Positions 16,109-25,044 of a stretch of DNA of 50,752 nucleotides are shown here, piece by piece. Made by a program: the position numbers and the translations under genes. Source of the DNA: Bacillota bacterium. Its GTDB lineage: Bacteria; Bacillota; Clostridia; Acetivibrionales; DSM-1351. The stretch spans positions 1 to 50,752 of the forward strand of contig JAEZIB010000100.1 of the NCBI GenBank assembly GCA_023416275.1. Reading direction: 5' to 3'. Positions within the stretch are counted from its first letter, which is position 1. Each line of letters starts with the position of its first letter. Under the pieces are notes generated by a model. That model was given only the letters and a program-made list of their open reading frames with translations, ran no database searches and was not told where the DNA came from.

Positions 16109-17281
16109 TCACAACTCCAGAACAGCAGTCCTTATCTGTTCAAGTGCCTTTTCAAGTATCGCTCTCGGACATGCCACATTCATTCTCATAAAGCCTTCTC
16201 CATTTAATCCGAAGTATGTGCCGGAACTCATTGCTACGCCCGCTTTTAAAGTCATAAACTTGATGAGCTGTTCTCCATTCAAGCCTAATTGCCTGCAATC
16301 AAGCCACATAAGATATGTTCCTTCTGGACGAACTGTTCTTATTTTCGGAATATATTCATCAAAATAGCTTTTAACAAAATTTACATTCTCCTCAATATAT
16401 TCTATTAGCTGTTCCAGCCACTCCTCTCCATACTTAAAGGCGGCCTGAGTAGCAGCAATGCTGATGCAATTATTACCTTCCACATGAAGTTTATCCCACA
16501 TTTGGTCAAATTTCTGCTTAAACTCTTCATTGGGAAAAATAACAATTGATGATTGAAGTCCAGCTAAATTAAAGGTTTTAGTAGCAGCAATACAGGATAT
16601 TGTTATCCCTCTAACCTCATCTGATATTGAAGCAAATGGAGTATGCTTGTTTCCCCATAAAATCAAATCAGAATGAATTTCATCTGAAATTACCTTTATA
16701 CCATATCTCAGACATATTTCTCCCAATTTCTTCAATTCATCAAATGACCATACTCTTCCTACAGGATTGTGCGGGCTGCACAGAATCAAATATTTTGCCC
16801 CCTGCTTTGCTTTTTCCACTAAGTCCTCATAATTCATATAGAACCTGCCATCAACTTCCTTTAATGGACTTTCCAGCAGTTCTCTAGAGGCTTGCTTAAC
16901 TGCATTATAAAAAGGACGATATACAGGTGTTTGTATTATAACTTTGTCCTCTGGATTAGTTAGTTTTTGAATAATCATGCATATTGTAGGCATAACTCCT
17001 AAACTAAAGCTCATTAACTTTTTATCTATGTTCCAGTTCTTCCTTCTCTTTTGAAATTCACAAACATCATCAAAATATGAATCGGGTCTTAATGTATATC
17101 CAAATATACCATGTGCTATTCTCTCATTCATAGCATCTATAATAGGCTGAGCTACTTTAAAATCCATATCTGCAACCCATAAAGGTATAACATCTGAAGC
17201 TCCATATAGTTCTTCTAGATTTGTATACTTTTCTGCAAATGTAGCTTTTCTATCAATTATTTCATCAAAGTTGTATTTCAT
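16109..17281 (-). CDS. PatB/MalY-family pyridoxal-phosphate C-S lyase / aminotransferase
   Basis: 390 residues, the family's normal length. Fold type I aminotransferase marks: WVADMDF near residues 35-41 (typical of the MalY/PatB group), Asn172 in SPHNPVGR, Asp200 in ISDEIHSDL and the Schiff-base Lys235 in ATKTFNLAG, with the C-terminal carboxylate-binding Arg in FMRMNVACPR. Enzymes of this group cleave cystathionine and related C-S bonds to give homocysteine, pyruvate and ammonia; MalY also has a regulatory role in E. coli. Cytosolic. No sulfur-metabolism gene is adjacent, so the exact substrate is open. Confidence 0.9.
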   Translation of the reverse strand: MKYNFDEIIDRKATFAEKYTNLEELYGASDVIPLWVADMDFKVAQPIIDAMNERIAHGIFGYTLRPDSYFDDVCEFQKRRKNWNIDKKLMSFSLGVMPTICMIIQKLTNPEDKVIIQTPVYRPFYNAVKQASRELLESPLKEVDGRFYMNYEDLVEKAKQGAKYLILCSPHNPVGRVWSFDELKKLGEICLRYGIKVISDEIHSDLILWGNKHTPFASISDEVRGITISCIAATKTFNLAGLQSSIVIFPNEEFKQKFDQMWDKLHVEGNNCISIAATQAAFKYGEEWLEQLIEYIEENVNFVKSYFDEYIPKIRTVRPEGTYLMWLDCRQLGLNGEQLIKFMTLKAGVAMSSGTYFGLNGEGFMRMNVACPRAILEKALEQIRTAVLEL

Positions 17282-17339
17282 ATTTTCTCTCCTTACTGAC
17301 AGTATGAACAGAACTAACAGACAAGTAATTTGATTAAAA

Positions 17340-17382
17340 TAAATAAAGGACTAAGATTATATAATAATCTCAATCCTTTATT
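17340..17382 (-). terminator. Terminator of tRNA-Leu
   Basis: On the minus strand AAAGGA...GATTAT pairs with ATAATC...TCCTTT, followed by ATTTATTTT. It starts just after the tRNA CCA end. Confidence 0.65.
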
Positions 17383-17471
17383 TGGTGCCGAAGACCGGAA
17401 TCGAACCGGTACGGAGGGTTAACTCCGCAGGATTTTAAGTCCTGTGCGTCTGCCAGTTCCGCCACTTCGGC
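17383..17471 (-). tRNA. tRNA-Leu (UAA), CCA encoded
   Basis: 89 nt with the long variable arm of class II tRNAs. The anticodon loop CTTAAAA gives UAA; acceptor GCCGAAG pairs with CTTCGGC, discriminator A, then CCA. Confidence 0.95.
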
Positions 17472-17738
17472 TTGCTATTGTCGCTAATCACTCGCGACTA
17501 GATTATTATAATACTATAAGCACTAAAGTGTCAACACCTAAATTAAAAAATTTTAAATATATTTAACCCTAATTTTTATATTTTTATAGTACACGTAAAT
17601 CTTAATTTATATTAAGTAAGATATATGCATTATATAACATACGTAATAAGACCATTACAAGCGCCTATTAGTTAATGTGCAAAAGATACTTTGAAATGAA
17701 AATGAATATTCTGCAACTATATATAAAATCAACGCTAA

Positions 17739-18170
17739 TTAATACTGGGCTGATTTTTTATATCCGCCGCCTCCCCGTTTTGAATCAACATTTTTCTTCA
17801 AGTCATGTAGCCTTTCATCGCTATCCTTCATAAATTTCGCTAAGCGATCCTCAAATGATGTATTGCTGGCACCATTTTTGCTACTATTCCATTCTATCTC
17901 AATTGGAGGCTTAACAGACACTGCAGCTTGTTTTGGCTCGCAAGCTTTTTTTATAGAAAGACTCACTTTACCATTTGAATCAATTGAGACAACTTTAACC
18001 TTTACTATCTGGTTTTCTTTAAGATGAGCACTGATGTCCTTAACGTACTCCTGAGCAACTTCGGAAATATGAACTAATCCTGTTCTCCCTTCCGGTAATT
18101 GAACAAATGCCCCAAATGCGGTAATGCCAGAAACCTTACCCTCAACTATTGTACCTACTTCAAGCGGCAT
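17739..18170 (-). CDS. yabR: S1 RNA-binding domain protein YabR
   Basis: 143 residues. Residues about 3-75 form one S1 domain: VGTIVEGKVSGITAFGAFVQ, then GLVHISEVAQ, VKVKVVSIDSNGKVSLSIKK. The C-terminal half is a poorly ordered charged tail ending in a Gly-rich stretch (KRGGGGYKK), suited to extra RNA contact. It is the last gene of the conserved yabO-yabP-yabQ-divIC-yabR order, 93 bp after divIC. YabR/GSP13-like proteins associate with RNA or ribosomes; the precise role is unsettled. Confidence 0.85.
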   Translation of the reverse strand: MPLEVGTIVEGKVSGITAFGAFVQLPEGRTGLVHISEVAQEYVKDISAHLKENQIVKVKVVSIDSNGKVSLSIKKACEPKQAAVSVKPPIEIEWNSSKNGASNTSFEDRLAKFMKDSDERLHDLKKNVDSKRGGGGYKKSAQY

Positions 18171-18263
18171 AAAATAAGAAATCCTCCCCAGTTAACCAAG
18201 CCTACTACGTACAAGCACTTAATATCTATTAAGCTATCTTATTACATTTACGTCAAGCTATAG

Positions 18264-18542
18264 TTATTTATTAGTATCAATATATATTTTTTCATTATCC
18301 TTAATATAGCCTAATTTTGCTCTAGCCATTTGCTCATAAAACTCATCAGTATTAATTATTGATTTCTGCTTCAAAAGCTGCTGATTCTTGGCTGTCTCAC
18401 TATTAATGTTTTTTTGCAGTTCTTGATTCTTAAGTTCTTTTTCATCAATACTGATTTGAAGTGTATATAACGTATACCCAAAATAACAAACTGAAGCAAT
18501 AACTAAATAAGTCAACAATTTTAACTTCTTTTGTTTTTTCAT
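18264..18542 (-). CDS. divIC: Septum formation initiator DivIC/FtsB family
   Basis: 92 residues from the ATG at 18542, chosen because GAGAGGG lies 7 bases before it; the open frame reaches 18587. A short basic cytoplasmic end (KKQKKLK), one membrane helix (about 8-28, LLTYLVIASVCYFGYTLYTL), then a coiled coil rich in Glu/Lys/Gln (about 30-65) and the conserved EFYEQMARAKLGYIKDNEKI motif. It is a bitopic divisome protein that partners FtsL/DivIB at the septum. Its place between yabQ and yabR is the usual one in spore-forming Firmicutes. Confidence 0.88.
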   Translation of the reverse strand: MKKQKKLKLLTYLVIASVCYFGYTLYTLQISIDEKELKNQELQKNINSETAKNQQLLKQKSIINTDEFYEQMARAKLGYIKDNEKIYIDTNK

Positions 18543-18645
18543 TATTAACCCTCTCATCAATATCTTTTGTAAAATAAAAATTCGCACTCCAACATTTTCT
18601 ATATTCTATATGTCGGTAAAAACTCCTGCAATATTAAATATTTTT

Positions 18646-19275
18646 TTAATCTTTTTTTATTTTTTTTAAGGAAGCTAACCTCTTTAATTTCTTCTCAGTA
18701 ACATTACTTGCTTTACTGCTAAAACCTTTTATTTTATCAAATAATATTTTAGTAACTTTTAAAGCTTGATTGGAAATAAATGAAATTGGTTTTTCCAATA
18801 TAGCATATATTTTTTTTAAGATAGTTTTTACTAATATAAATAAAGGCTTAAAAATAAACCCGAACAATTTATATAGTAATTTTAGTATTAATTTTACAAC
18901 CTTATATAGCATAATAAAAGGATAACTTATTACCTTAAATATAAATAAAATTATTCTTTTTATTATATTAATAATCATTACAGAGGAAGCAATAAATATG
19001 CCGCTAAATATTGACTCATATAGTAATACTCCAATAATATTTCCTATAAATATGTAACCACGTATTTCACCGCTATTACTTTTATACACTGTAATGAATA
19101 AAAATACTGCAGCTGCAAGCCAGTAAATAATATCTTCTAAACTTACTATTATAGCATTTGTTTTTATTGCTCTCCTTTTTATTCTTAAAAAATCATAAAA
19201 GAAAGCTGCAATCGCACCGCCAACAATTGCATAAATGAATATGTATACCTGGTCTACAATATGTATCATTAGCAT
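18646..19275 (-). CDS. yabQ: Spore cortex/coat assembly membrane protein YabQ
   Basis: 209 residues from the ATG at 19275; a GTG two codons upstream (19281) is also open but too close to AAAGG. The N-terminal half has several membrane helices (about 5-130) with the family motif FYDFLRIKRRAIKT and LEDIIYWLAA; the C-terminal half is basic and Lys-rich. YabQ is needed for cortex formation and localises to the forespore outer membrane in Bacillus. It follows yabP by about 40 bp, so the two are probably co-transcribed under a sporulation sigma factor (inference). Confidence 0.88.
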   Translation of the reverse strand: MLMIHIVDQVYIFIYAIVGGAIAAFFYDFLRIKRRAIKTNAIIVSLEDIIYWLAAAVFLFITVYKSNSGEIRGYIFIGNIIGVLLYESIFSGIFIASSVMIINIIKRIILFIFKVISYPFIMLYKVVKLILKLLYKLFGFIFKPLFILVKTILKKIYAILEKPISFISNQALKVTKILFDKIKGFSSKASNVTEKKLKRLASLKKIKKD

Positions 19276-19314
19276 TACCACAAGCCTTTACTGTTTAATA
19301 ATTGTCGCCTAAAG

Positions 19315-19599
19315 CTACTTAAACATTTTTCCAAAGAAAGACTTTGATTTACCAATTTCACCATCGCTGTATTCTAAAGAATAAATATCTCCCTCAATAA
19401 TAAGTTCATTGCTCTCAAGACAAAGTTTATTTATGTGAAGCTCTCCACCGCGTATAATAAGTATTCCTAAATCCGTTATTGCAATTATCATCTGTTCATT
19501 AAAGCTTTCAACATCTACAACACCAGTAACAATTAGTTTTTCTCTGTTTTCAAGCAGTAAAGTTTGATTTTTCGGCTTTGCTATTTTCTTTTCTTCCAT
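19315..19599 (-). CDS. yabP: Sporulation protein YabP
   Basis: 94 residues. The conserved block NREKLIVTGVVDVESFNEQ, then IIAITDLGILIIRGGELHI and LNELI-like NELIIEGDIYSLEYS, defines the YabP/YqfC family of mother-cell spore proteins. No membrane helix. Strong ribosome-binding site AAGGAGGG. It lies after a terminator that separates it from yabO, so it probably has its own sporulation promoter. Confidence 0.9.
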   Translation of the reverse strand: MEEKKIAKPKNQTLLLENREKLIVTGVVDVESFNEQMIIAITDLGILIIRGGELHINKLCLESNELIIEGDIYSLEYSDGEIGKSKSFFGKMFK

Positions 19600-19641
19600 T
19601 ATCGAATCCCTCCTTTATCTTATACATATGCATGTACAAAT

Positions 19642-19680
19642 AAAAAAAGAACAAACACGCATTGCGTTTTGCTCTTCTTT
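19642..19680 (-). terminator. Terminator between yabO and yabP
   Basis: On the minus strand a hairpin around GCAATGC (arms AAAGAAGAGCAAAACGC and GCGTGTTTGTTCTTT, some mismatches) followed by TTTT. It isolates the yabO transcript from yabP. Confidence 0.65.
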
Positions 19681-19716
19681 AAAATTACTTTTTAAATTTA
19701 CCTTTTAAAAAATTTG

Positions 19717-19956
19717 TTACTTTATAACGTACATCTCTTTTGCATCATCCTTTGTTACATGTTCTGTGACCCTAGTTATTTCAATTGTCGTTGTATTGTT
19801 TCCAAATTGAATTTCAATTACATCGCCAACCTTAACCTCAGAACCCGGTTTAGCAATCTTATCATTGATTTTAACTCTACCTTGCTCACAAACTTCATTA
19901 GCAACTGTTCTTCTTTTGATAATCCTGCTAACCTTCAAATACTTGTCTATTCTCAT
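19717..19956 (-). CDS. yabO: S4-domain RNA-binding protein YabO (HslR/RqcP family)
   Basis: 79 residues from the ATG at 19956, preceded by GGAGGTTAAA; a TTG at 19968 overlaps that site and is rejected. MRIDKYLKVSRIIKRRTVAN and GRVKINDKIAKPGSEVKVGD are the S4 RNA-binding fold of the Hsp15/YabO family. In Bacillus the homologue RqcP works with RqcH on stalled 50S subunits in ribosome quality control. Located between hup and the sporulation genes yabPQ, the conserved position. Confidence 0.92.
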   Translation of the reverse strand: MRIDKYLKVSRIIKRRTVANEVCEQGRVKINDKIAKPGSEVKVGDVIEIQFGNNTTTIEITRVTEHVTKDDAKEMYVIK

Positions 19957-20203
19957 TTTAACCTCCAAGCCGCTTTCGGCAGATAAAATAATTCCTTTAG
20001 CGGTGAAGTACTTTTTAAGCTAATTTAAACCCCCTGTTTGACTTTTTACATACAACTATAGAAACCTCTAAAAGCTAATCTCCATCATCTCCAGATTCTC
20101 AATTGTACTTAAATAGCACATATACTATCTATTAAAAGAAGTCTGGGTGCTTATGTGCTTAAATAAATAAATCCGCTAGATATTCTACTAAATCGATATC
20201 CTC

Positions 20204-20479
20204 CTATTGGTTAACCTTTTCTTTCAAGTCTTTACCAGCTTTAAATGTAGGAACTTTACTCTCTGGAATATCAATTTCCTCCATTGTTTGAGGGTTTCGT
20301 CCCTTTCTAGCTGCTCTTTGTTTAACCTCAAATGATCCAAAGCCTATTAACTGAACCTTATCATCATTTGCCAATGCTTCTTCCACACTTTCAATTAATG
20401 CACTTAGCGCTTTCTCAGAATCTTTTTTAGTCAATCCTGATTTTTCAGCAATGCTGTCTACTAATTCTGACTTATTCAT
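20204..20479 (-). CDS. hup: HU-family DNA-binding protein
   Basis: 91 residues from the ATG at 20479 (GGGAGG at 8 bases). Full HU fold: MNKSELVDSIAEKSGLTKKD, IGFGSFEVKQRAARKGRNPQ (the beta-arm base with RKGRNP) and the C-terminal FKAGKDLKEKVN. It is a nucleoid-structuring dimer that bends DNA and is abundant in the cytosol. The mazG-hup-yabO order is common in clostridia. It lies just 37 bp after mazG. Confidence 0.95.
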   Translation of the reverse strand: MNKSELVDSIAEKSGLTKKDSEKALSALIESVEEALANDDKVQLIGFGSFEVKQRAARKGRNPQTMEEIDIPESKVPTFKAGKDLKEKVNQ

Positions 20480-20516
20480 TAACAATTCCTCCCATAAGGT
20501 GTATTATAGTATGATT

Positions 20517-21311
20517 CTAACCATTTTTATCATATTTATGCATTTTTGCCTCTTCCCAAAGCTCATCCATCTCAGAAAGGGTCATTTCATTAATATTTTT
20601 ACCAATTTCTAAAGCTCTTCTCTCAACAATTTCAAATCTTCTGATAAATTTATTAGTGGACTGAGACAAAGAAAGTTCAGGATGTACCTTTAGAAATCTT
20701 GATAAATTGACAATTGAAAACAATACATCACCTAACTCATCCTCAATACCTGCTTTATCTGACTTTTTATACTCGGCTTCAAGCTCATTTATTTCCTCCC
20801 TGATTTTAGCAAAAACATCATCTGTATTATCCCAATCAAACCCCACCTGAGCAGCCTTCTGCTGCACTTTAAAGCTTCTCATAAGGGCAGGTAAATTTGC
20901 TGGTACATCCTCAAGCACAGAAGTCTGATTGATACTACCCTTCTCCTTTTTCTTGATTTCCTCCCAATTTTTTAGAACCTCACTGGATGTTTCAGCACTG
21001 ACATTTCCAAAAACATGCGGATGGCGATGAATCATCTTGTCACAAACTCCATCTATAACGTCTTCTATACTGAAATCCCCGTTGTCTCTTGCTATCTGAG
21101 CATGAAATACTACCTGCAGCAAAACATCTCCCAGCTCCTCACACATTCTCTTTTTATCTTCTAAATCCACAACCTCCAAATACTCATAGGTTTCTTCTAT
21201 CAGATACTTTTTCAGACTCTGATGAGTTTGCTCTCTGTCCCACGGACAGCCTTCTTTACTTCTCAGAATCTCCATAATATTTATCAATCTCTCCAGTTTA
21301 CCATTATCCAT
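20517..21311 (-). CDS. mazG: Nucleoside triphosphate pyrophosphohydrolase MazG
   Basis: 264 residues from the ATG at 21311 (AAGGAG at 10 bases); the open frame reaches 21350. Two MazG domains: the first (about 10-115) with CPWDREQTHQSLKKYLIEET, YEYLE and CEELGDVLLQVVFHAQIA, the second (about 150-245) with FDWDNTDDVFAKIREEINEL and EDELGDVLFSIVNLSRFL. The EExxE/ExxD metal ligands are present in both. It hydrolyses non-canonical or excess NTPs to NMP and PPi, keeping nucleotide pools clean. In Bacillus the equivalent is yabN in the same gene order, there fused to a methylase domain that is absent here. Confidence 0.92.
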   Translation of the reverse strand: MDNGKLERLINIMEILRSKEGCPWDREQTHQSLKKYLIEETYEYLEVVDLEDKKRMCEELGDVLLQVVFHAQIARDNGDFSIEDVIDGVCDKMIHRHPHVFGNVSAETSSEVLKNWEEIKKKEKGSINQTSVLEDVPANLPALMRSFKVQQKAAQVGFDWDNTDDVFAKIREEINELEAEYKKSDKAGIEDELGDVLFSIVNLSRFLKVHPELSLSQSTNKFIRRFEIVERRALEIGKNINEMTLSEMDELWEEAKMHKYDKNG

Positions 21312-21857
21312 TTTGGGGTTCTCCTTATTTTCAACATAAATTATTAACATAATAAAAAGTCAATTTGCTGTTATTCTATCTACGTCTATTTTCAGTATAA
21401 AAGCAAAATCAACTTTGATACACGTATATATTCTAAACCACCAAATATACAATTGAACAAAAATTTTAAAGCTAATCCTACTATAGCTGAATTTATTTTT
21501 TATTATACTATATTTTTTATTCATAAGGAAAGAATATGTAAAATCCAAGTTAGGATATTGAGTTTTTTAAACGACAAAAATTTATAAGCAAGTCCATTAT
21601 TATTTCTAGCAATTATTGATAGAAGCAAAGTCAATTACTATTGGCAAGCCTAACAAAATCAAGAGAACAATTATAAAACAAGTTAACTTGACTCATAGTA
21701 AGTGCAAAGGTTTTTTCGAGGTTGAATCATTACAAAGGCTTGGAACAGTAATTGACTTTAGATATTTATCTAAATTGTACTCCTATTTAGTCCATTTAAG
21801 ATACAAAGGTTTAGTGTACAATAATAACTTTTGTTGGTTCAAATCCGTATGTAACTA
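21312..21857. other. Intergenic region between ssb-like gene and mazG
   Basis: No gene is supported in about 545 bp. It contains a 134-bp element with matched inverted ends (21627-21760) and AT-rich flanks that would hold the mazG promoter. Confidence 0.5.
21627..21760. repeat. Small inverted-ended element with AAAGTCAATTAC termini, copy 1 (134 bp)
   Basis: The left end AAAGTCAATTACTATTGGCA (21627-21646, continuing AGCC) and the reverse complement of the right end, AAAGTCAATTACTGTTCCAA (continuing GCC), match at about 20 of 24 positions. The body has no supported gene. A 62-bp relative lies at 29344-29405, and a lone end motif occurs in the loop near 11109. Confidence 0.6.
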
Positions 21858-22304
21858 TCAAATTACATTCTCCGTTTCGTCATCTGTTATCACTTCAAAT
21901 AATTCCTCATCTAGATTTTCACTTGAAACTTCCATAGCTTCTTCATTTGAGACATCATGTAAATCATTTGCATCCATTCCCTTATACTTTGAATCAGCAA
22001 AAAACACCCTGTCAGCAACTACCTCTGTGACATAATGCTTATTTTTCTGATCATCTTCCCACATTCTTGTGTGGATACATCCCTGCAATGCTATTCGATG
22101 CCCTTTCGCAAAATACTTGCTTGAAAATTCAGCTGTTTTACCCCAAGTTACAATGGGAATAAAATCTGTTCTCTTATTCTCAGACATTTTTTTAATTTCT
22201 CTGTCTACTGCCAATACAAAGGAAGCTACAGCTTTAGAATTTTTTGAAGTGTAGCGTAAATCAACATCCTTTGTTAACCTACCAACAAGACTTACATTAT
22301 TCAT
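21858..22304 (-). CDS. ssb: Single-stranded DNA-binding protein, variant C-terminus
   Basis: 148 residues. The OB-fold (about 1-105) is typical: MNNVSLVGRLTKDVDLRYTS, FVLAVDREIKK, DFIPIVTWGKTAEFSSKYFA and KGHRIALQGCIHTR. The C-terminal tail is acidic but ends in TDDETENVI rather than the usual D-D-x-I-P-F tip that recruits replication and repair partners. It may be a second, specialised SSB whose partner contacts differ. Monocistronic, between spoVT and mazG, where Bacillus carries no ssb. Confidence 0.88.
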   Translation of the reverse strand: MNNVSLVGRLTKDVDLRYTSKNSKAVASFVLAVDREIKKMSENKRTDFIPIVTWGKTAEFSSKYFAKGHRIALQGCIHTRMWEDDQKNKHYVTEVVADRVFFADSKYKGMDANDLHDVSNEEAMEVSSENLDEELFEVITDDETENVI

Positions 22305-23039
22305 AATTATTCTCCTTTTGCTCTAACATTAAGAGCTTATATTTATATTATTACTGCTCTCAAACTAAACTCATAAATTCTTAAAACAATTTCCTTGTAT
22401 ATTTATTGTTTAATTTTAAAGAGCATATGTAACCTAAGAAAAATTAATATTATTGAGATACTTAGCCAAACACAGAATTGATAATTTTAGAAATACTGCA
22501 GAAATAGTCTTTATACCTGTCCATATCGTATAGTTCATTATCATTAGATAGAACATAGAAAAATTCATTAAATTGATTCTTGGTATTGCTATAAATTGAA
22601 ATGTTTAAGAAAGCCACAAAAGATGTAGTAATTTTTAGAAATTGCAGACAAATGCTAACTCTATGCATTATTTATTCAAAATACTCATTTTAAGTATTTT
22701 AATGGATTAGTTTTTTTAATGTGATATTTCCTTCATATGTCTCATGTTTTCAGAATAACCGACCTAAAGCAAATAACTATTTTTATTAATAAAAATTAAA
22801 AATTAAATTTGGAATAAATTAAAAGATAATCTAAGAAAATATTAAGAAATGAACATCTATGTAATTTTTATAGATGTATAAGCTATATTATATAGCATTT
22901 GGTATTAACTGTCAACATTTAATTATTATAAAGGAGAAGACCTAGTACTTCAATCCTCTCCTTAAGTTAATGCTAGCTTAATTTCTTTATACTTTTATTA
23001 TATTATAATAACCTATTCACTCAACAGTATTTTTGTTAA
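22305..23039. other. Intergenic region between spoVT and ssb-like gene
   Basis: About 730 bp without a supported gene. A minus-strand frame of 68 codons at 22462-22668 lacks a ribosome-binding site and is rejected. The spoVT terminator lies at 22930-22964; the rest is very AT-rich and should include the ssb promoter. Confidence 0.5.
22930..22964 (-). terminator. Terminator of spoVT
   Basis: AAGGAGA and TCTCCTT arms (near 22930 and 22964) followed on the minus strand by TATAATAATT; a fair stem with a weak T tail. Confidence 0.5.
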
Positions 23040-23594
23040 TTATTGTTCCATTTGTTTACCTAAAAAACTTGCCGCTGATTGAGCAAGCTTAACTTCAATC
23101 TCACCCATTTTTGAATTGGCATCAGTAGCCAGCAATATAACTGAACCTATTGGGTCACCTTCAGATATTATAGGAGAAACTACTTGCGCTGTATACTTTC
23201 TCTCCCCGTTTTCATCCGCCAATATCAAAATAGCTTTTTCTTCAGGAGATTTTATAAGTAAAGTAGTTTTATCCTCAATGGTTTTTTCTACTTCACTGCT
23301 CAATTGTTTCTCAAGAAATTCCTTTTTTGATGCACCAGAGACTGCAATTATTGAATCTCTGTCAGTTATACAAGTAATGTGTCCGCTTGTTTTATGCAAT
23401 GATTCTGCATATTGTGTGGCAAAATCGCTGAGCTCTCCTATAGGAGAATACTTCTTTAAAATAACCTCTCCTTCCTTGTCGGTAAATATCTCTAATGGGT
23501 CGCCTTCCCTGATTCTTAAGGTCCTTCGTATCTCTTTTGGTATTACTATTCTTCCCAAATCGTCTATTCGTCTAACTATTCCAGTTGCTTTCAA
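23040..23594 (-). CDS. spoVT: Stage V sporulation regulator SpoVT
   Basis: 184 residues. The AbrB-type swapped-hairpin DNA-binding domain MKATGIVRRIDDLGRIVIPK (residues 1-20) with EIRRTLRIREGDPLEIF is followed by a GAF-like sensor domain (about 55-180). SpoVT tunes sigma-G-dependent genes in the forespore. The start codon is TTG at 23594, with GGAGG 10 bases upstream. It lies downstream of the prsA-like gene, where Bacillus has mfd-spoVT directly adjacent. Confidence 0.93.
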   Translation of the reverse strand: MKATGIVRRIDDLGRIVIPKEIRRTLRIREGDPLEIFTDKEGEVILKKYSPIGELSDFATQYAESLHKTSGHITCITDRDSIIAVSGASKKEFLEKQLSSEVEKTIEDKTTLLIKSPEEKAILILADENGERKYTAQVVSPIISEGDPIGSVILLATDANSKMGEIEVKLAQSAASFLGKQMEQ

Positions 23595-23700
23595 TTTAGT
23601 ATTACCTCCTTAATAGGTTATTTTAGTCTTAGTATTGTTAAGTTGATGATTTTTTATACATAATTGGTAACTCAATTGATACCATCCATTTTTTCGCATT

Positions 23701-23736
23701 AAAAAAAGAGAACCACATGTGTGATTCCCTCTTTTC
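23701..23736 (-). terminator. Terminator of the prsA-like gene
   Basis: AAAAGAGGGAATCAC pairs with GTGGTTCTCTTTT around ACAT, followed by further T on the minus strand; it lies 13 bp past the stop codon. Confidence 0.85.
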
Positions 23737-23748
23737 TAAGAAATTATT

Positions 23749-24963
23749 TTATTTTCCGTATAGCTCTAAATTTAATTTGTTTAATACGTTATCATTTTTT
23801 ACAATTTCAAATTGCTTATCTTTCTTCCAACCTTCCAACTTTTTGTTAAAGTCTTCAGAAAACTTTGTATACTTAAGATTAGATTTTATTTGCTCTTGAA
23901 CTTCTTTAAAATCTTTAATTCCACGCTTTTCTATTCTTACTATATCATAACCATAAGAAGCTTCAACAATGCCAATTGTTCCTACATCATTTGAAAAAGT
24001 CCACTTCTCAAGTTCAGCCAACACAGCATACTGTGTGCTTAATTCACCATTTAAGAAAGTCATCTCAACATTTTCAGCAGTAGTTGTTGATTTATTTTCT
24101 GCTGCCAAAGTCTTCATATCTTTACCAGCTTTAATTTGTGTTACTATATTGTCTGCTTGCTTCTTCAACTCACTCTTCTTTCCTTCACTAACAGGTGCGC
24201 CATTACTATCAAGTGTAGAAAGCACTATGTGTGATATAGTAGCCTGTTCAAATATGTCTTTATTATCGTTATAATACTTATTTACTTCCTCATCAGTAAC
24301 AGCTAACTTACTATTTGCTTGCTCTGAACTAAAATAATTCTGTTGTAAAACAAGCCCCTTATAAAACTCCTTGAACTCCTCTAACGTTACACCATAATTG
24401 CTCTCAATTGAAGTCTTAGCAGCCTCTTCACTGCCATATTGTTGAGTAATAGTAGAGTCTATATTAGCTAAGTCCTCTTTTGAAAGCTTAATACCAGCCT
24501 CTTCAGCCTTTATCAGCATAATTTTATTTTCCTGCAGTTGGTCTAATGTATCTTTTTGTATTTGCTCCTTAATTGCTTCCCCATTCTTCTGTTGATTCCA
24601 GTCATAACTATCTATTGTGGTATTGGCATCAACGCCTGCACTTGCTATAAACTGCTGCATATTAACTTTTGAAATTACTTTATATTCCTGCTCTGTTATT
24701 TTTTGCTTGTCCACTGTAGCTACATACCCTGCTGACCATGGCCTAAAAATAAATAATACTACAGCAGCTGCTATTATTACCAGAGCAGCAGAAACTCCAA
24801 TAATTAAACCCTTTGATTTTTTCTTTCCTTTAGTCTTTACAGTTTCTTTTTCACTGGTAGCTGCAATTTCGCTTTCTTTTGCATCTGTGCTTGTATCAGC
24901 AATTGTATTTTCTATTGCTTCCTCATTTACATTTGCATTTTCATTTACATTCTCATTCTCCAA
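23749..24963 (-). CDS. Membrane-anchored SurA/PrsA-like parvulin foldase
   Basis: 404 residues. The first 50 residues are an acidic, Asn/Glu-rich cytoplasmic tail (repeats of NVNEN/NVNEE), then a Lys-rich stretch and one membrane helix (about 51-70, LIIGVSAALVIIAAAVVLFI). Outside the membrane a SurA-N-like helical chaperone region (about 90-235) precedes a parvulin rotamase domain (about 238-370) with ISHIVLSTLD and ASYGYDIVRIEKRG. It should assist folding of exported proteins at the outer membrane face. Unlike canonical PrsA it has no lipobox and is held by the helix. It starts 81 bp after mfd and probably shares its transcript. Confidence 0.87.
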   Translation of the reverse strand: MENENVNENANVNEEAIENTIADTSTDAKESEIAATSEKETVKTKGKKKSKGLIIGVSAALVIIAAAVVLFIFRPWSAGYVATVDKQKITEQEYKVISKVNMQQFIASAGVDANTTIDSYDWNQQKNGEAIKEQIQKDTLDQLQENKIMLIKAEEAGIKLSKEDLANIDSTITQQYGSEEAAKTSIESNYGVTLEEFKEFYKGLVLQQNYFSSEQANSKLAVTDEEVNKYYNDNKDIFEQATISHIVLSTLDSNGAPVSEGKKSELKKQADNIVTQIKAGKDMKTLAAENKSTTTAENVEMTFLNGELSTQYAVLAELEKWTFSNDVGTIGIVEASYGYDIVRIEKRGIKDFKEVQEQIKSNLKYTKFSEDFNKKLEGWKKDKQFEIVKNDNVLNKLNLELYGK

Positions 24964-25044
24964 AGGTAATCGCTCCCCATTATATATTTTTCCAACTCAT
25001 GAATCCTGTATTTTACAAAATCCCACTATAATAATTATATTCAA

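Noticed and set aside
22462..22668. Minus-strand 68-codon frame between spoVT and ssb
   Set aside because: No ribosome-binding site, low-complexity AT-rich composition and no recognisable family.
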